This document shows positions 44,784 through 57,340 of a DNA stretch of 64,000 nucleotides, piece by piece. Source of the stretch: Oceaniovalibus sp. ACAM 378 (GTDB lineage: Bacteria > Pseudomonadota > Alphaproteobacteria > Rhodobacterales > Rhodobacteraceae); contig NZ_VSJK01000003.1 in NCBI RefSeq assembly GCF_008085915.1, positions 186,001 to 250,000 on the forward strand, given 5' to 3'. Within the stretch, counting starts at the first letter, position 1. Each line of letters starts with the position of its first letter. The notes under the pieces are model-generated. The model was not told the origin of the DNA. It worked only from the letters and a program-made list of their open reading frames with translations, and made no database searches. The translations under genes were made by a program, and so were the position numbers.

Positions 44784-45173
44784 TCAGACAAGTGCAGCGA
44801 TCAGCATAACGACGGTTGCGAGCAGCCCGACGCTCCAGATAACGCTGCGCCATGGGGCAAGGCCCCAGACATAGGCCGGAATGTAGAGAACGCGAGCGAT
44901 CAGATAGAGTGTGGCGCAGCTCTGGGTTAGGGTGCTGGATTGATCGCCGGTGGTCACGACGACAACGGCGATGGTGAACAGGATCAGCCCTTCGAAATGG
45001 TTGTTCATCGCCCGCTGAAGCCGCCCGGCGGTGCCGGTCAACTCCACCATGCGATCCCGCGGCCCCATCGCCGCCTTCGACCCCACCTGCCGCTGTGCGG
45101 CGACAGAATAGAGGGCGAATTGCACGACCTGTAGCAGGGCGGCGAGGGTGAGGATGGTGAGTTCGTGGGTCAT
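44784..45173 (-). CDS. MAPEG-family membrane protein
   Basis: A 129-residue protein with four hydrophobic helices. The segment [16 protein letters not shown] carries the ERxxxNxxE-like pattern of the MAPEG family (membrane-associated eicosanoid and glutathione metabolism); bacterial members are mostly of unknown function. It begins three bases after the stop of the low-GC gene (ATG 45171-45173; a TTG two codons earlier is possible) and precedes lpdA by 83 bases. Its place inside suc operons of Rhodobacteraceae seems to be a matter of co-transcription, not shared function. Confidence 0.85.
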   Translation of the reverse strand: MTHELTILTLAALLQVVQFALYSVAAQRQVGSKAAMGPRDRMVELTGTAGRLQRAMNNHFEGLILFTIAVVVVTTGDQSSTLTQSCATLYLIARVLYIPAYVWGLAPWRSVIWSVGLLATVVMLIAALV

Positions 45174-45175
45174 CC

Positions 45176-45598
45176 TCAAGAGTTCCCAGCATAGTATTTG
45201 GCTGCAAACTCAATACCAAGCCCTACGACCTCAGATACGGCCTGACGGCCTGCACTTCTTCCGCCAGCCTTAAGTGTCTCACCTAGTTTTGAACCAATTG
45301 TTTGCTTGTCTCCCGGATGCACTCTACCCAAAATCTCAAAGCCTTTTGCAGTGAGCGCCGGTCTCGTGACGTCCATCGGCTCACCACTAGAATAACGCTG
45401 GTGATTTCCCACACGAACCAGTCCCTCATCGATGAGCCAGAGGAAACAAGCATCATAGTAATGACTTAGTTCGCGGTCCAATTTGGTGTCCGCGAACTGG
45501 AACCCGTCTGACTGAAACCCTCTTTCCCACAGGGCCGACAAAATTGCTGCGATGACAAGCTCGCTGTTGGCTCGATGGTTTTCAACATCCTTCGTCAT
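45176..45598 (-). CDS. Hypothetical protein, low-GC insert in the suc operon
   Basis: A 140-residue protein that I cannot assign. Its first half resembles a winged-helix domain ([43 protein letters not shown]), and the C-terminus is glycine/alanine-rich ([22 protein letters not shown]). Base composition is clearly lower in GC, around half, than the flanking genes, with codons such as ATA, AAA and CTA on display, which points to recent transfer. Yet the ATG overlaps the sucB stop by one base (TAATG), so it is translated with sucB. It may be a nucleic-acid-binding or immunity-type protein; that is speculation. Confidence 0.7.
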   Translation of the reverse strand: MTKDVENHRANSELVIAAILSALWERGFQSDGFQFADTKLDRELSHYYDACFLWLIDEGLVRVGNHQRYSSGEPMDVTRPALTAKGFEILGRVHPGDKQTIGSKLGETLKAGGRSAGRQAVSEVVGLGIEFAAKYYAGNS

Positions 45599-47175
45599 TA
45601 CAAATCCATCAGCAACCGCCGCGGATCTTCCAGCGCCTCTTTCACCCGGACAAGGAAGGTCACCGCGCCTTTGCCGTCGACGATCCGGTGGTCATAGCTC
45701 AGCGCCAGATACATCATCGGGCGAATTTTGACCTTGCCGTTGATCGCCATCGGGCGGTCCTGGATTTTGTGCATCCCAAGGATCCCCGACTGCGGCGGGT
45801 TCAGGATCGGCGAAGACATCAGCGAGCCATAGACGCCGCCGTTCGAAATGGTGAAGGTGCCGCCCTGCATCTCGGCCATCGTCAGCTTGCCGTCGCGCGC
45901 CTTGGCACCCATTTCGGCGATGCTTTTCTCGATCGTGGCAAAGGACATGGCGTCGGCGTCCCGGATCACCGGCACGACAAGGCCAGAGGGGGTGCCCGCC
46001 GCAATGCCCATGTGGACGAACTTTTTATAGACCACATCGGTGCCGTCGATCTCGGCGTTGACCTCGGGCACTTCTTGCAGGGCATGCACGCAGGCCTTGG
46101 TGAAGAACGACATGAAGCCCAGTTTTACGCCGTGTTTCTTCAGGAACAGGTCCTTGTATTCGTTGCGCAATTCCATGACCTCGGTCATGTCCACCTCGTT
46201 ATAGGTGGTCAGCATGGCGGCGGTGTTCTGGCTTTCCTTCAGGCGCTTGGCGATGGTCTGCCTGAGCCTTGTCATCTTCACCCGTTCCTCGCGCGCCTCA
46301 TCTCCCGAAGCCACGGGGGCGCGGGGTGCAGCCGTCGCGCTTGGCGTGGTGGTTGCGGTCGGCGCGGCGGCGACTGTGGAAAGCGCCTTGATCACATCTT
46401 CCTTCATCACGCGGCCGTCCTTGCCCGTGGCAGTGACCGAATCGCGGCTCACACCCTTTTCCGCCATCATCTTTTTGGCCGAGGGCGCGTCTTCCACATC
46501 ACCCGGTGCAGTGCTCTTGCCCTGGTCACTGGTCTGTTGCGTATCATCCGGGTTTTCGGTGGTGCCTTCGGCGACCGAAGCGGGTTTGCCCTGACCGCCG
46601 CTGGTCATTTCTGCGAGCTTGCCGCCTGCCTGCACGGTTTCGCCTTCGGCTGCGGTGATCTTACCCAGAACTCCGGCTGCGGGGGCGGGGACTTCGACGC
46701 TGACCTTGTCGGTTTCCAGTTCGCACAGCATTTCATCGGCGGCGACAGTGTCGCCTTCCTTTTTGAACCAGGTCGAAACCGTCGCCTCGGTCACTGATTC
46801 GCCCAAGGTAGGCACCATGATGTCGACGGTCTGGAGGTCTTCGGCGGGCGCTTCTTTTGGCGCGTCGGCCTTGGGTGCGGGATCGGCCTTCGGCGCTGGG
46901 TCGGCCTTCGGCTTCACCTCTTCGGGGCCGGCGTTGCCTGCCTCGGCTATTGTGGCGAGCAGGGCATCAACCCCGACGGTTTCACCCTCGGCTGCGATCA
47001 CTTCGGCCAGTTTTCCGGCCACGGGCGAGGGCACTTCGACCGTCACCTTGTCGGTTTCCAACTCGCACAGCATTTCATCGACAGCCACTGTGTCGCCGGG
47101 TTTCTTGAACCAGGTTGCGATAGTGGCTTCGGTGACGGATTCGCCCAGGGTGGGTACGCGGACTTCGGTTACCAT
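45598..47175 (-). CDS. sucB: Dihydrolipoyllysine-residue succinyltransferase (E2)
   Basis: A 525-residue E2 core of 2-oxoglutarate dehydrogenase with two lipoyl domains, residues 1-78 and 116-193, their lysines at 43 and 157 in ETDKV. They are joined by an alanine/proline/lysine linker with KADPAP repeats. A peripheral E3-binding domain lies near 229-265, then the catalytic domain with [10 protein letters not shown] close to the end. Two lipoyl domains rather than the one of E. coli SucB are usual in this family of bacteria. ATG 47173-47175 lies five bases after the sucA stop. Confidence 0.95.
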   Translation of the reverse strand: MVTEVRVPTLGESVTEATIATWFKKPGDTVAVDEMLCELETDKVTVEVPSPVAGKLAEVIAAEGETVGVDALLATIAEAGNAGPEEVKPKADPAPKADPAPKADAPKEAPAEDLQTVDIMVPTLGESVTEATVSTWFKKEGDTVAADEMLCELETDKVSVEVPAPAAGVLGKITAAEGETVQAGGKLAEMTSGGQGKPASVAEGTTENPDDTQQTSDQGKSTAPGDVEDAPSAKKMMAEKGVSRDSVTATGKDGRVMKEDVIKALSTVAAAPTATTTPSATAAPRAPVASGDEAREERVKMTRLRQTIAKRLKESQNTAAMLTTYNEVDMTEVMELRNEYKDLFLKKHGVKLGFMSFFTKACVHALQEVPEVNAEIDGTDVVYKKFVHMGIAAGTPSGLVVPVIRDADAMSFATIEKSIAEMGAKARDGKLTMAEMQGGTFTISNGGVYGSLMSSPILNPPQSGILGMHKIQDRPMAINGKVKIRPMMYLALSYDHRIVDGKGAVTFLVRVKEALEDPRRLLMDL

Positions 47176-47180
47176 GATAT

Positions 47181-50144
47181 TTATCCTTCCAGACCCAGCG
47201 CGGCGTTCACCAGCGTGGTTTGTTGTGCTTTGTGTTGGCTTGCCAGACCGGTCGCGGGCGAGGCGGAGGCCGGGCGGCCAACGTAAACGGGGCGGGCACG
47301 GGTTGCGCCGATACGGCCCAATACCCATTCGATATTGGGTTCGATAAACGACCAGGCACCCTGATTCTTGGGTTCTTCCTGACACCAGATGATTTCGGCG
47401 TCCTTGAACCGCTCAAGCTCTTTGACGACGGATTTCGCGGGGAAGGGATAGAACTGTTCCATCCGCAAAAGATAGGTATCTTCAAGCCCAGCCTCGTCGC
47501 GCTTTTCCAGAAGATCATAGTAGACCTTGCCAGAGCACATGACGACACGCTTGATTTCGGCGTCGGGTTTCAGGATCAGGTCCGAGTTGCCGTATTGCGC
47601 ATCATCCCACAGCACCCGGTGAAAGCTGCTGCCGGTCTGAAACTCTTCGGCGCGGCTGACGGCCATCTTGTGGCGCAACAGCGATTTCGGAGTCATCAGC
47701 ATCAGCGGCTTGCGATAGCTGCGGTGAAGCTGCCGACGCAGGATGTGGAAATAGTTCGCCGGTGTGGTGCAGTTGGCAACGATCCAGTTGTCCTGCCCGC
47801 ACATCTGCAAGAACCGTTCCAGACGCGCGCTTGAGTGTTCCGGCCCCTGACCTTCGTATCCGTGGGGCATCAGACAAACCAGACCCGACATGCGCAACCA
47901 TTTGGATTCGCCTGACGAAATGAACTGGTCGAACATGATCTGCGCACCATTGGCGAAATCGCCGAACTGTGCTTCCCACAGGGTCAGGGCGTTGGGTTCG
48001 GCAAGCGAATAGCCGTATTCAAAGCCCAGAACCGCGTATTCCGACAGTGCAGAGTCGATGACTTCGAAATTCGCCTGACCCTCGCGGATGTGGTTCAGCG
48101 GGTAATACCGGTCCTCGGTCTGTTGGTGCACGATGGCCGAATGACGCTGTGAAAAGGTGCCGCGGGTGGAATCCTGCCCTGACAGGCGCACCTTATAACC
48201 CTCGGTCATCAGGGAGCCCAAGGCGAGGGCCTCGCCCGTCGCCCAGTCAAAGCCGACGCCCGTGCCAAACATCTGTTTCTTGGCGTCCAGCAGGCGATCC
48301 ACCGTCTTGTGCGTCTCGAATCCGTCAGGCACCGAGACCAGCGCGCGGCCGATGTCATCGAATGTCTTCTTGTCGATCGCCGTCTTGCCGCGCTGGTATT
48401 TCTTGCCCTGTTTGTCCAGATGCGACCAACGGCCATCCAGCCAGTCCGCCTTGTTCGGGCGGTATTCTTTTCCAGCCTCGAATTCTTCGTTCAGATGCGC
48501 CTGAAACTGCGCCTTGGCATCCTCGATCTCGCCCTCGGGGATCAGACCATCCGCGATCAGCCGATCAGTATAAAGGGTCAGCGTGGTCTTTTGTTTCTTG
48601 ATCTTCTGATACATCTGGGGGTTGGTGAACATCGGTTCATCCCCCTCGTTATGGCCAAAGCGGCGATAGCAGAAGATGTCGAGCACGACATCCTTGTGGA
48701 ACTTCTGACGAAATTCGGTTGCGACTTTGGCGGCATGCACCACCGCCTCGGGATCGTCGCCGTTGACGTGAAAGATCGGTGCCTCGACCACCAGCGCGTT
48801 GTCGGTGGGATAGGGCGACGAGCGGCTGAAGTGCGGTGCCGTAGTGAAACCGATCTGGTTGTTCACGACGATATGCATGGTGCCGCCGGTGCGGTGCCCG
48901 CGCAGCCCCGACAGGGCGAAACATTCCGCCACAACGCCCTGACCGGCAAAGGCCGCATCGCCGTGCAGCAGGATCGGCAGAACCTTGGTGCGGTCCGGAT
49001 CGCCAAGCTGATCCTGTTTCGCGCGTGCCTTGCCCAGAACGACGGGGTTTACCGCCTCAAGGTGGCTGGGGTTCGCAGTCAGCGACAGGTGAACCGAATT
49101 GCCATCGAATTCGCGATCAGACGAGGCGCCAAGGTGATATTTCACGTCACCCGAACCGTCGACGTCTTCGGGCTTGAAGCTGCCGCCCTGAAATTCGTTG
49201 AAGATCGCCCGGTACGGTTTCTGCATCACGTTGGCCAGCACCGAGAGACGGCCACGGTGGGGCATGCCGATGATGATGTCGCACACGCCCAGACTGCCGC
49301 CACGCTTGATGATCTGTTCCATCGCGGGGATCAGGGATTCGCCGCCGTCCAGACCGAACCGTTTGGTGCCCATATATTTGACATGCAGGAACTTTTCGAA
49401 ACCTTCGGCCTCGACCAGCTTGTTCAGGATGGCCTTGCGGCCCTCCTTCGTGAACTCGATTTCCTTGCCGTAACCCTCAATCCGCTCCTTCAGCCAGGCA
49501 GACTGTTCCGGATCGGAAATATGCATGTATTGCAGCGCGAAAGTGCCGCAATAGGTACGCCGCACGATGTCGATGATCTCCCGCATCGTGGCAATTTCAA
49601 GCCCCAGCACCTTGTCGATGAAGATCGGCCGATCCAGATCGGATTCAGTGAAACCATAGGATGCGGGCTCAAGCTCGGGGTGGGGCGTTTCTTCGCGGAA
49701 GTTCAACGGATCGAGATCGGCGGCCAGATGCCCGCGGATGCGATAGGCGCGGATGATCATCAGGGCGCGGATGCTGTCGAGAACGGCGCGCTTGATCTGG
49801 TCGTCGGACAGTTTCACGCCCTGCTCTTCGGCCTTGGCCACGATTTTCTGACCGGCGGCACGGGTTTCGGCCACGGGCGCCACCGGCCACTGGCCATCCA
49901 GCGCCGCTGTCAGGTCGTCGTTGGGCTGCGGCGGCCAATCGGTGCGCGCCCATGATGGGCCTGCCGCCTCGGCTTTGGCGTCGGCGGCGTCATCGCCGAG
50001 CGCCTTGAAGAACGCGCGCCAGCTTTCATCCACAGCATTGGGATCGTCGGCATAGCGGGCATAAAGCTGCTCAAGATATTCCGCATTGTGCCCCTGCATA
50101 AAGCTGGAGGCGTGGAACACGTCATTGGAGGGTTGGTCGGTCAT
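47181..50144 (-). CDS. sucA: 2-oxoglutarate dehydrogenase E1
   Basis: A 987-residue thiamine-diphosphate enzyme that decarboxylates 2-oxoglutarate and succinylates the E2 lipoyl group. Thiamine-site and family landmarks are [30 protein letters not shown] and the C-terminal EEPKNQGAW. The N-terminus [31 protein letters not shown] is the usual E1o leader that binds the E2/E3 core. ATG at 50142-50144 overlaps the DUF805 stop by four bases. Confidence 0.97.
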   Translation of the reverse strand: MTDQPSNDVFHASSFMQGHNAEYLEQLYARYADDPNAVDESWRAFFKALGDDAADAKAEAAGPSWARTDWPPQPNDDLTAALDGQWPVAPVAETRAAGQKIVAKAEEQGVKLSDDQIKRAVLDSIRALMIIRAYRIRGHLAADLDPLNFREETPHPELEPASYGFTESDLDRPIFIDKVLGLEIATMREIIDIVRRTYCGTFALQYMHISDPEQSAWLKERIEGYGKEIEFTKEGRKAILNKLVEAEGFEKFLHVKYMGTKRFGLDGGESLIPAMEQIIKRGGSLGVCDIIIGMPHRGRLSVLANVMQKPYRAIFNEFQGGSFKPEDVDGSGDVKYHLGASSDREFDGNSVHLSLTANPSHLEAVNPVVLGKARAKQDQLGDPDRTKVLPILLHGDAAFAGQGVVAECFALSGLRGHRTGGTMHIVVNNQIGFTTAPHFSRSSPYPTDNALVVEAPIFHVNGDDPEAVVHAAKVATEFRQKFHKDVVLDIFCYRRFGHNEGDEPMFTNPQMYQKIKKQKTTLTLYTDRLIADGLIPEGEIEDAKAQFQAHLNEEFEAGKEYRPNKADWLDGRWSHLDKQGKKYQRGKTAIDKKTFDDIGRALVSVPDGFETHKTVDRLLDAKKQMFGTGVGFDWATGEALALGSLMTEGYKVRLSGQDSTRGTFSQRHSAIVHQQTEDRYYPLNHIREGQANFEVIDSALSEYAVLGFEYGYSLAEPNALTLWEAQFGDFANGAQIMFDQFISSGESKWLRMSGLVCLMPHGYEGQGPEHSSARLERFLQMCGQDNWIVANCTTPANYFHILRRQLHRSYRKPLMLMTPKSLLRHKMAVSRAEEFQTGSSFHRVLWDDAQYGNSDLILKPDAEIKRVVMCSGKVYYDLLEKRDEAGLEDTYLLRMEQFYPFPAKSVVKELERFKDAEIIWCQEEPKNQGAWSFIEPNIEWVLGRIGATRARPVYVGRPASASPATGLASQHKAQQTTLVNAALGLEG

Positions 50145-50659
50145 GGGTTCACCTCGTATGGGTTTGCACCGTAGGAATTCGTTCCCGGCTCGCTCGGCCG
50201 GGTCAGCCACCACAGCACCAGCAGCGGTGATATGGCGAAAATGATAAAAGCGGGGACAAGAACGATCATGGCAATCGGCCCCGAAGTGCCGCCGTGCATC
50301 GGGCCAAGTCCGCCGAAAAACGACATGGCACCCATGATGCCAACGATCACGATCAGCGGATAAAGCAGATGAAAACCCGAGCGCCCGCTGTCATGCATCC
50401 GCCGCCATCCCGCCGAGAGGGCAGGCAAAATCGTCGCCAGTCCGAACAGAGAAGCCAGCGGACCGTTGGACTGCATCGTCATTTGACCGGGGCCGGTTTC
50501 CATCATTTCCGTGCCGAACAGCGCCATGTCGAAAAAGCCGAGCGCCACTGTGCCAAGGACAAGGAACAGCACGAAAAACCAGTATTCGCTGCGCGACGCC
50601 CGTCCGGAAAAAGTTACGTATTTCCGCAGGCAGGTGCGAATGGCAGTGACGAAGGTCAT
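50141..50659 (-). CDS. DUF805 membrane protein
   Basis: A 172-residue protein with the DUF805 start FVTAIRTCLRKYVTFSGRASRSEYWFF and four hydrophobic segments. Function unknown. The ATG at 50657-50659 is used because the motif begins 14 residues later. It ends in an ATGA overlap with sucA, so sucA translation may depend on it. Confidence 0.85.
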   Translation of the reverse strand: MTFVTAIRTCLRKYVTFSGRASRSEYWFFVLFLVLGTVALGFFDMALFGTEMMETGPGQMTMQSNGPLASLFGLATILPALSAGWRRMHDSGRSGFHLLYPLIVIVGIMGAMSFFGGLGPMHGGTSGPIAMIVLVPAFIIFAISPLLVLWWLTRPSEPGTNSYGANPYEVNP

Positions 50660-50699
50660 GGCAAGGTCGCGAAATGGTGGGGCGTTGAAACAGTCCGGG

Positions 50700-51827
50700 T
50701 CATTGCGCATCCCGTATGGTGTTTCGCTCGCCCCCGGTTTTGCGCATCCGTCCGCCGCCCTTATTCGCGAGATTTCGTAACCGGGCCGGATGGCCCTTGG
50801 CGGTCAGGATCTGACCGGACCGCAGTTTGGCGATCAGGTCCGTCGCCAGCGTGCGTGCCGTCGCCTCATCCGGAAGGTCTGTGTTCGCCAATGAAGAAGC
50901 CTGTCCGTCGCCCCGAGGCGTGAACAGAAAATCCCGATCCGGAAAGAACGCCAAACGCAGTTTTTCGTTGGCGTCTGACGTTGCCGCACAAATCCTGTCG
51001 CGTTGGTCTTGATTGAGTGTCAGTCGCGGATCGCTCTGGCCGCTTATTCGGACGTGACGCAGAATCGCACGCCGCGCCATCTGGTTCGCCCCATCGCGGG
51101 ACAGTTCCTCGTTCACCGCGCGCGCGATAACAGCGGCCTTCGCGGAAAACGCCTCATTCTGTCGGGGAACCTGCACCATCTTCGTCGGAGGGACATTTAG
51201 AAGCGTCAGGAAGTCGGTGACAAGATCGCCACCGGTCAGAGCGTCGGGTTCCAGCAGACGAAGCGTGATCCGATCAGCGCCCACAGCCTTTACCCAGCGA
51301 TCAACCGGAGCGGCGAAATCATCGGTAAGCTGTTCATCCAGATACTGGTCGAATTGCAGTGTCCCCCCCGACCGAAGATGCTGGGAATAGCGGCTGAGAA
51401 GAAAATCTTCGCGACATCGCAAATAGGCGACATAGTGCACCTCATCAAAACGCGCGTGCAGGAAGCGATCCAGTGCTTCGATCGCTCCGTCCCGTTCAAG
51501 GTGGTAAAGGTGTTCGCTGGATGCGACATACAAGCGCAAATCATCGCGTTTTGCCGTTTCATCAAGATGATTTGCGTATTGTTCCACAACGCCGGCGATC
51601 TCGTCGGGATTGTGGCGTCCGAAGCGTGAGCGATAAGTACGGGCGCCCAGATCGGCACCTGACAAAAGCAACGCGGCATACCAGATTTCGCGATTGGGGG
51701 TCTGACCCTGCCGCATGCGCGAATAGACGACGCCGTTTTCAAGCAATGTGTCCCGGTTCGCCCAGAGGCACTCCTGAATCGTTGTCGATCCGGCTTTTGG
51801 CATACCGATATGAATGATCGCCTTCAT
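50700..51827 (-). CDS. Sulfotransferase-like P-loop protein
   Basis: A 375-residue protein whose start KAIIHIGMPKAGSTTIQECL is the 5'-phosphosulfate loop of PAPS-dependent sulfotransferases (residues 6-16). The conserved serine of the 3'-phosphate site may be in YLRCREDFLLSRYSQHL. In roseobacters such genes are often near polysaccharide genes; here it is between sucD and sucA, with a GC-rich hairpin separating it from sucD. Acceptor unknown; the C-terminus is arginine-rich (GGGRMRKTGGERN). No signal peptide. Confidence 0.75.
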   Translation of the reverse strand: MKAIIHIGMPKAGSTTIQECLWANRDTLLENGVVYSRMRQGQTPNREIWYAALLLSGADLGARTYRSRFGRHNPDEIAGVVEQYANHLDETAKRDDLRLYVASSEHLYHLERDGAIEALDRFLHARFDEVHYVAYLRCREDFLLSRYSQHLRSGGTLQFDQYLDEQLTDDFAAPVDRWVKAVGADRITLRLLEPDALTGGDLVTDFLTLLNVPPTKMVQVPRQNEAFSAKAAVIARAVNEELSRDGANQMARRAILRHVRISGQSDPRLTLNQDQRDRICAATSDANEKLRLAFFPDRDFLFTPRGDGQASSLANTDLPDEATARTLATDLIAKLRSGQILTAKGHPARLRNLANKGGGRMRKTGGERNTIRDAQ

Positions 51828-51864
51828 AGCACTCTCTCCAGAGGAACTCGCGGTCAGGCGTCAG

Positions 51865-51889
51865 CCGGGGGCCTGGACCGGGCCCCCGG
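51865..51889 (-). terminator. GC-rich hairpin after sucD
   Basis: CCGGGGGCC (51865-51873) and GGCCCCCGG (51881-51889), a perfect nine-pair stem with a seven-base loop, just past the sucD stop. There is no T-run, so it may be an attenuator or an mRNA-stabilising hairpin that sets different amounts of sucCD and sucAB rather than a full stop. Confidence 0.5.
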
Positions 51890-51899
51890 ACGACAGATT

Positions 51900-52781
51900 T
51901 CAGCCAATCGCCTTCAAAACCGCCTCGCCCAGTCCCGCAGGGCTGTCGGCCACCACGATTCCAGCGGCTTTCATCGCTTCGATCTTGTCCTCGGCACCGC
52001 CTTTGCCACCCGCGACGATGGCACCGGCGTGGCCCATGCGGCGGCCCGGAGGGGCTGTGCGTCCGGCAATGAACCCGGCTGTGGGCTTCCAGCGGCCCTT
52101 TTTGCGCTCGTCCGCCAGGAACTGCGCCGCTTCTTCTTCGGCCGAGCCGCCGATTTCACCGATCATGATGATGCTTTGGGTTTCCGGATCGGCCAGAAAC
52201 ATTTCAAGCACGTCGATATGTTCGGTGCCCTTGATCGGATCGCCGCCAATGCCGACTGCGGTGGACTGGCCCAGGCCGCTGTCGCTGGTCTGTTTCACCG
52301 CCTCATAGGTCAGCGTGCCCGAGCGGGACACAACGCCGACGCTGCCGCGTTTGTGGATGTGGCCGGGCATGATGCCGATCTTGCAGGCACCGGGCGTAAT
52401 CACTCCGGGGCAATTTGGCCCGATCAGGCGCGACGACGTGCCTGCGAGCGCCCGCTTGACGCGCATCATGTCCAGCACCGGGATGCCTTCGGTGATGCAG
52501 ATGATCAAAGGGATTTCGGCGTCGATGGCTTCCAGAATGGAATCGGCGGCAAAGGGCGGTGGGACATAGATGACCGATGCGTTCGCGCCGGTCTTTGCCA
52601 CCGCTTCGTGGCACGAGTTGAACACGGGCAGGTCAAGGTGCACCTGTCCGCCCTTGCCGGGGGTCACGCCGCCAACCATTTTTGTGCCATATGCGATGGC
52701 CTGTTCAGAATGGAACGTGCCCTGACTGCCGGTGAAGCCCTGACAGATGACTTTGGTGTTTTCGTCTACGAGAATGGCCAT
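51900..52781 (-). CDS. sucD: Succinyl-CoA synthetase alpha subunit
   Basis: A 293-residue alpha subunit forming succinate and ATP (or GTP) from succinyl-CoA. The CoA site is [14 protein letters not shown] and the phosphohistidine is His251 in [10 protein letters not shown]. It follows sucC by 132 bases containing a large hairpin. Confidence 0.97.
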   Translation of the reverse strand: MAILVDENTKVICQGFTGSQGTFHSEQAIAYGTKMVGGVTPGKGGQVHLDLPVFNSCHEAVAKTGANASVIYVPPPFAADSILEAIDAEIPLIICITEGIPVLDMMRVKRALAGTSSRLIGPNCPGVITPGACKIGIMPGHIHKRGSVGVVSRSGTLTYEAVKQTSDSGLGQSTAVGIGGDPIKGTEHIDVLEMFLADPETQSIIMIGEIGGSAEEEAAQFLADERKKGRWKPTAGFIAGRTAPPGRRMGHAGAIVAGGKGGAEDKIEAMKAAGIVVADSPAGLGEAVLKAIG

Positions 52782-52832
52782 TTCGGCTCCTTGATGGACT
52801 GTTGGGTCAATGAACGAGGGAAGACAGGGGCG

Positions 52833-52885
52833 GTCTGGTGGCCCTCAGAACCCCGCTCGTTTGCGGTCTGAAGGGTCCACCGGAC
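52833..52885 (-). other. Intercistronic hairpin between sucC and sucD
   Basis: The left arm 52833-52849 (GTCTGGTGGCCCTCAGA) pairs with 52867-52885 with two one-base bulges, giving about 16 pairs. No T-run follows in either direction, and the sucD gene depends on sucC transcription, so the role is more likely mRNA processing or stability than termination. Confidence 0.45.
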
Positions 52886-52913
52886 ATTTATTCGGCTTGC
52901 GCCAATCCGCTGC

Positions 52914-54107
52914 TTATCCCTTCACCGCCTTCACGATCTTTTCGGCCCCGTCGCGCAGGTCGTCTGCTGCAATCACGTCGAGACCCGACTCGTTGATGAT
53001 CCGCTTGCCTTCTTCGACGTTGGTGCCCTCAAGACGCACAACCAGCGGCACTTTCAGACCGACCTCTTTCACCGCCGACACCACGCCTTCGGCGATCACA
53101 TCGCAGCGCATGATGCCGCCAAAGATGTTGACAAGGATGCCTTTGACCTGCGGATCACTGGTGATGATCTTGAAGGCTTCGGTCACCTTTTCCTTGGTCG
53201 CGCCGCCGCCCACGTCAAGAAAGTTGGCAGGTTCCGCACCGTACAGTTTGATGATGTCCATGGTCGCCATGGCCAGACCTGCACCGTTGACCATGCAGCC
53301 GATTTCACCGTCCAGCGCGATATAGTTCAGGTCGTACTTGGAGGCGGCGAGTTCTTTCGGGTCTTCCTCGGATTCGTCGCGCAGGGCGGCGATGTCGGGG
53401 TGGCGATACATTGCGTTGCCGTCGAAGGACACCTTGGCATCCAGCACCTTCAGGTCGCCCTTGTCGGTGACGATCAGCGGGTTGATCTCAAGCATCTCCA
53501 TGTCTTTTTCGGTGAAGGCTTTATAAAGAATGCCCATCAGCGACACGCATTGCTTTACCTGCTGACCCTTCAGGCCCAGCGAAAACGCGATGCGCCGCCC
53601 GTGAAACGCCTGATATCCAGTGGCCGGATCGACCGAGAACGACACGATCTTATCCGGCGTGTTTGCGGCCACTTCTTCAATATCCATGCCGCCCTCGGTG
53701 GAGCAGACAAAGGAAATACGGCTGGTCTGGCGATCCACCAGCAGAGCGAGATAGAGCTCGGTCTCGATGCCCGATCCGTCTTCGATATAGATGCGGTTGA
53801 CCTGCTTGCCCGCCGGACCGGTCTGGTGGGTGACAAGGGTCCGGCCCAGCATGCGCTTGGCCTCTTCGGCGGCTTCGGCGACGGATTTCGTCAACCGCAC
53901 TCCGCCTTTTTCACCTGCATCAGCCTCTTTGAAATGGCCTTTGCCGCGTCCACCGGCGTGGATTTGTGCCTTGACGACCCAGAGGGGCCCATCAAGTTCG
54001 CTTGCTGCCGTCTTGGCATCCTCGGCCTTCAAAACGGCACGTCCGTCGCTGACCGGGGCGCCATACGACCTGAGGAGCGCTTTCGCCTGATATTCGTGAA
54101 TGTTCAA
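52914..54107 (-). CDS. sucC: Succinyl-CoA synthetase beta subunit
   Basis: A 397-residue beta subunit with ATP-grasp fold: [27 protein letters not shown] and the C-terminal CoA-ligase part [16 protein letters not shown]. The start is a TTG (54107-54105): it gives the universal beginning [15 protein letters not shown], and a full GGAGG site stands eight bases upstream; the ATG further upstream would add 33 foreign residues. First gene of the suc operon. Two TGTGATCACA palindromes lie about 98-130 bases upstream. Confidence 0.96.
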   Translation of the reverse strand: MNIHEYQAKALLRSYGAPVSDGRAVLKAEDAKTAASELDGPLWVVKAQIHAGGRGKGHFKEADAGEKGGVRLTKSVAEAAEEAKRMLGRTLVTHQTGPAGKQVNRIYIEDGSGIETELYLALLVDRQTSRISFVCSTEGGMDIEEVAANTPDKIVSFSVDPATGYQAFHGRRIAFSLGLKGQQVKQCVSLMGILYKAFTEKDMEMLEINPLIVTDKGDLKVLDAKVSFDGNAMYRHPDIAALRDESEEDPKELAASKYDLNYIALDGEIGCMVNGAGLAMATMDIIKLYGAEPANFLDVGGGATKEKVTEAFKIITSDPQVKGILVNIFGGIMRCDVIAEGVVSAVKEVGLKVPLVVRLEGTNVEEGKRIINESGLDVIAADDLRDGAEKIVKAVKG

Positions 54108-54115
54108 AGAACTTG

Positions 54116-54120
54116 CCTCC
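54116..54120 (-). promoter_or_regulatory. Shine-Dalgarno site that fixes the sucC TTG start
   Basis: GGAGG on the minus strand, eight bases before TTG 54107. No ATG occurs at a useful distance, so the rare initiation codon is well supported. Confidence 0.8.
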
Positions 54121-54202
54121 AATGGCTGCTGTTGACCCCTGTTTCGCACATGATAACGATGACTGGAACCGGGTTTGAGAGATTTGCAGATAATAACCGG
54201 CA

Positions 54203-54238
54203 TTTGTGATCACAGCGATGAGGGGTGTGATCACAAAA
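54203..54238. promoter_or_regulatory. Tandem palindromes TGTGATCACA upstream of sucC
   Basis: TGTGATCACA occurs at 54205-54214 and again at 54226-54235, their centres exactly 21 bp apart (two helical turns), each with an AT-rich flank (TTTGTGATCAC / GTGATCACAAAAT). A TATTAT -10-like hexamer for sucC is at 54195-54190 with no good -35, as in activator-dependent promoters. A copy of the core with similar flanks stands upstream of sdhC. The binding protein is unknown; CceR and AkgR are known regulators of central carbon genes in Rhodobacter sphaeroides, but I cannot equate the site with either. Confidence 0.6.
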
Positions 54239-54302
54239 TCGCAACCCGCCGGGATGCGGGCTGTTCCCGTGTGATTCGCGCTACAGAAAAGGGTCGGACA
54301 GG

Positions 54303-55358
54303 ATGCGTTGGGGGGTCGTTTCAACGGTTTGTGAACCTGCGCCATTGGTGATGGCCTTTGTCGCACATTACCTTGAACTTGGCGCGTCGCGGATCGATCT
54401 GTTTCTCGATGCGCCCGATCCGGCGCTGGCCGCGCTTTTGGCACCGTTGGAGCGGGTCCATGTGATACAGCAGACGGCGCGTAACTGGCGACAGGCCGGC
54501 CATGCCCTGCCACCCAGCCCGCCACAACGCCAGCGGATCAATGCGCGGCGGGTTTACGAGGCGGGCAGGGTCGACTGGCTGCTGCATGTGGATGCCGACG
54601 AATTTCTGACCGATGCCGCGCAGGTCCTGCGTAATGTGGCAGCGATGCCGGACGAGGTGGATTATGTTGGTCTGTGGCCGCTGGAACGTGTGCGCGATCG
54701 CAACAGGCCCGAGTCGACGCTGTTTGAAGGCGCATTCCGTCGGCTGGTAACCGCCGAGCGTCAGGCCCAGATCGCGCCGGTTTACGGCGATGCGCTGCGG
54801 TTTCTTGATTGGGGGCTGAGTTCGAACGGGCGAATCAAGGCGTTCGTGCGCTGCGGACGGGCGCTGGACATCGATCTGCACGAACCGGCGCGGCGTGACG
54901 GTGGCGCGGCGGTCGGACGGTTGATCGAGGCGCCGGTGCTGCTGCATTTCGACGGAATGACCGAGGCGAATTATACCGGAAAACTGGTGCGCAAGATCGC
55001 GCAGAACGCCGGGTGGCGGGCGTTTCCGGCCCCCGGGCGGCGCGCGCAACTGGCCGAGGTGGCGGCAGCGCGGGGCGATCCGGCGCGAATCTCGGCACTG
55101 TACCGGTCGGTCAAGACTGTTGATCCGGAACAGGCGGTGGCGCTGGAGGTAAAGGAGCTTTTGATGCGCGTGCCATTCGATCCGCGTGCCGCCGTGGCAA
55201 AGACGTTTCCCGGGATCACCGTAGATTTCGGATGCGCGGGTTTTGACGCGACGCCGATGCCACAGATGCATCTGAATGCGGCCACAAGGATAGCCAACGA
55301 TCTGCGCGGGCGGCTGTTTCAGTTGCGTCGCCATTTGGGCCGCCGATTGGGCGGTTGA
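54303..55358 (+). CDS. Glycosyltransferase family 2-like protein
   Basis: A 351-residue protein of the Glyco_tranf_2_4 type: MRWGVVSTVCEPAPLVMAFVAHYLELGASRIDLFLD at the start and the metal-binding DxD in HVDADEFL near residue 95. No membrane segment. Acceptor unknown. It lies alone on the plus strand between sucC and mdh, sharing the sucC upstream region, so the palindromes might also affect it. Confidence 0.82.
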   Translation: MRWGVVSTVCEPAPLVMAFVAHYLELGASRIDLFLDAPDPALAALLAPLERVHVIQQTARNWRQAGHALPPSPPQRQRINARRVYEAGRVDWLLHVDADEFLTDAAQVLRNVAAMPDEVDYVGLWPLERVRDRNRPESTLFEGAFRRLVTAERQAQIAPVYGDALRFLDWGLSSNGRIKAFVRCGRALDIDLHEPARRDGGAAVGRLIEAPVLLHFDGMTEANYTGKLVRKIAQNAGWRAFPAPGRRAQLAEVAAARGDPARISALYRSVKTVDPEQAVALEVKELLMRVPFDPRAAVAKTFPGITVDFGCAGFDATPMPQMHLNAATRIANDLRGRLFQLRRHLGRRLGG

Positions 55359-55390
55359 AGGACGGCACCGGTTGCACGGGTGCCGTCCTT
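55358..55390. terminator. Bidirectional terminator between glycosyltransferase gene and mdh
   Basis: AAGGACGGCACC (55358-55369) and GGTGCCGTCCTT (55379-55390) make a perfect 12-pair stem with a nine-base loop between two convergent genes; it begins on the last base of the glycosyltransferase stop. Confidence 0.88.
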
Positions 55391-55397
55391 CGGTATT

Positions 55398-57304
<1,907 letters not shown>

Positions 57305-57340
57305 GACGGGCTGCCCTGAACCAAAGGTTAAGGACCCGGA

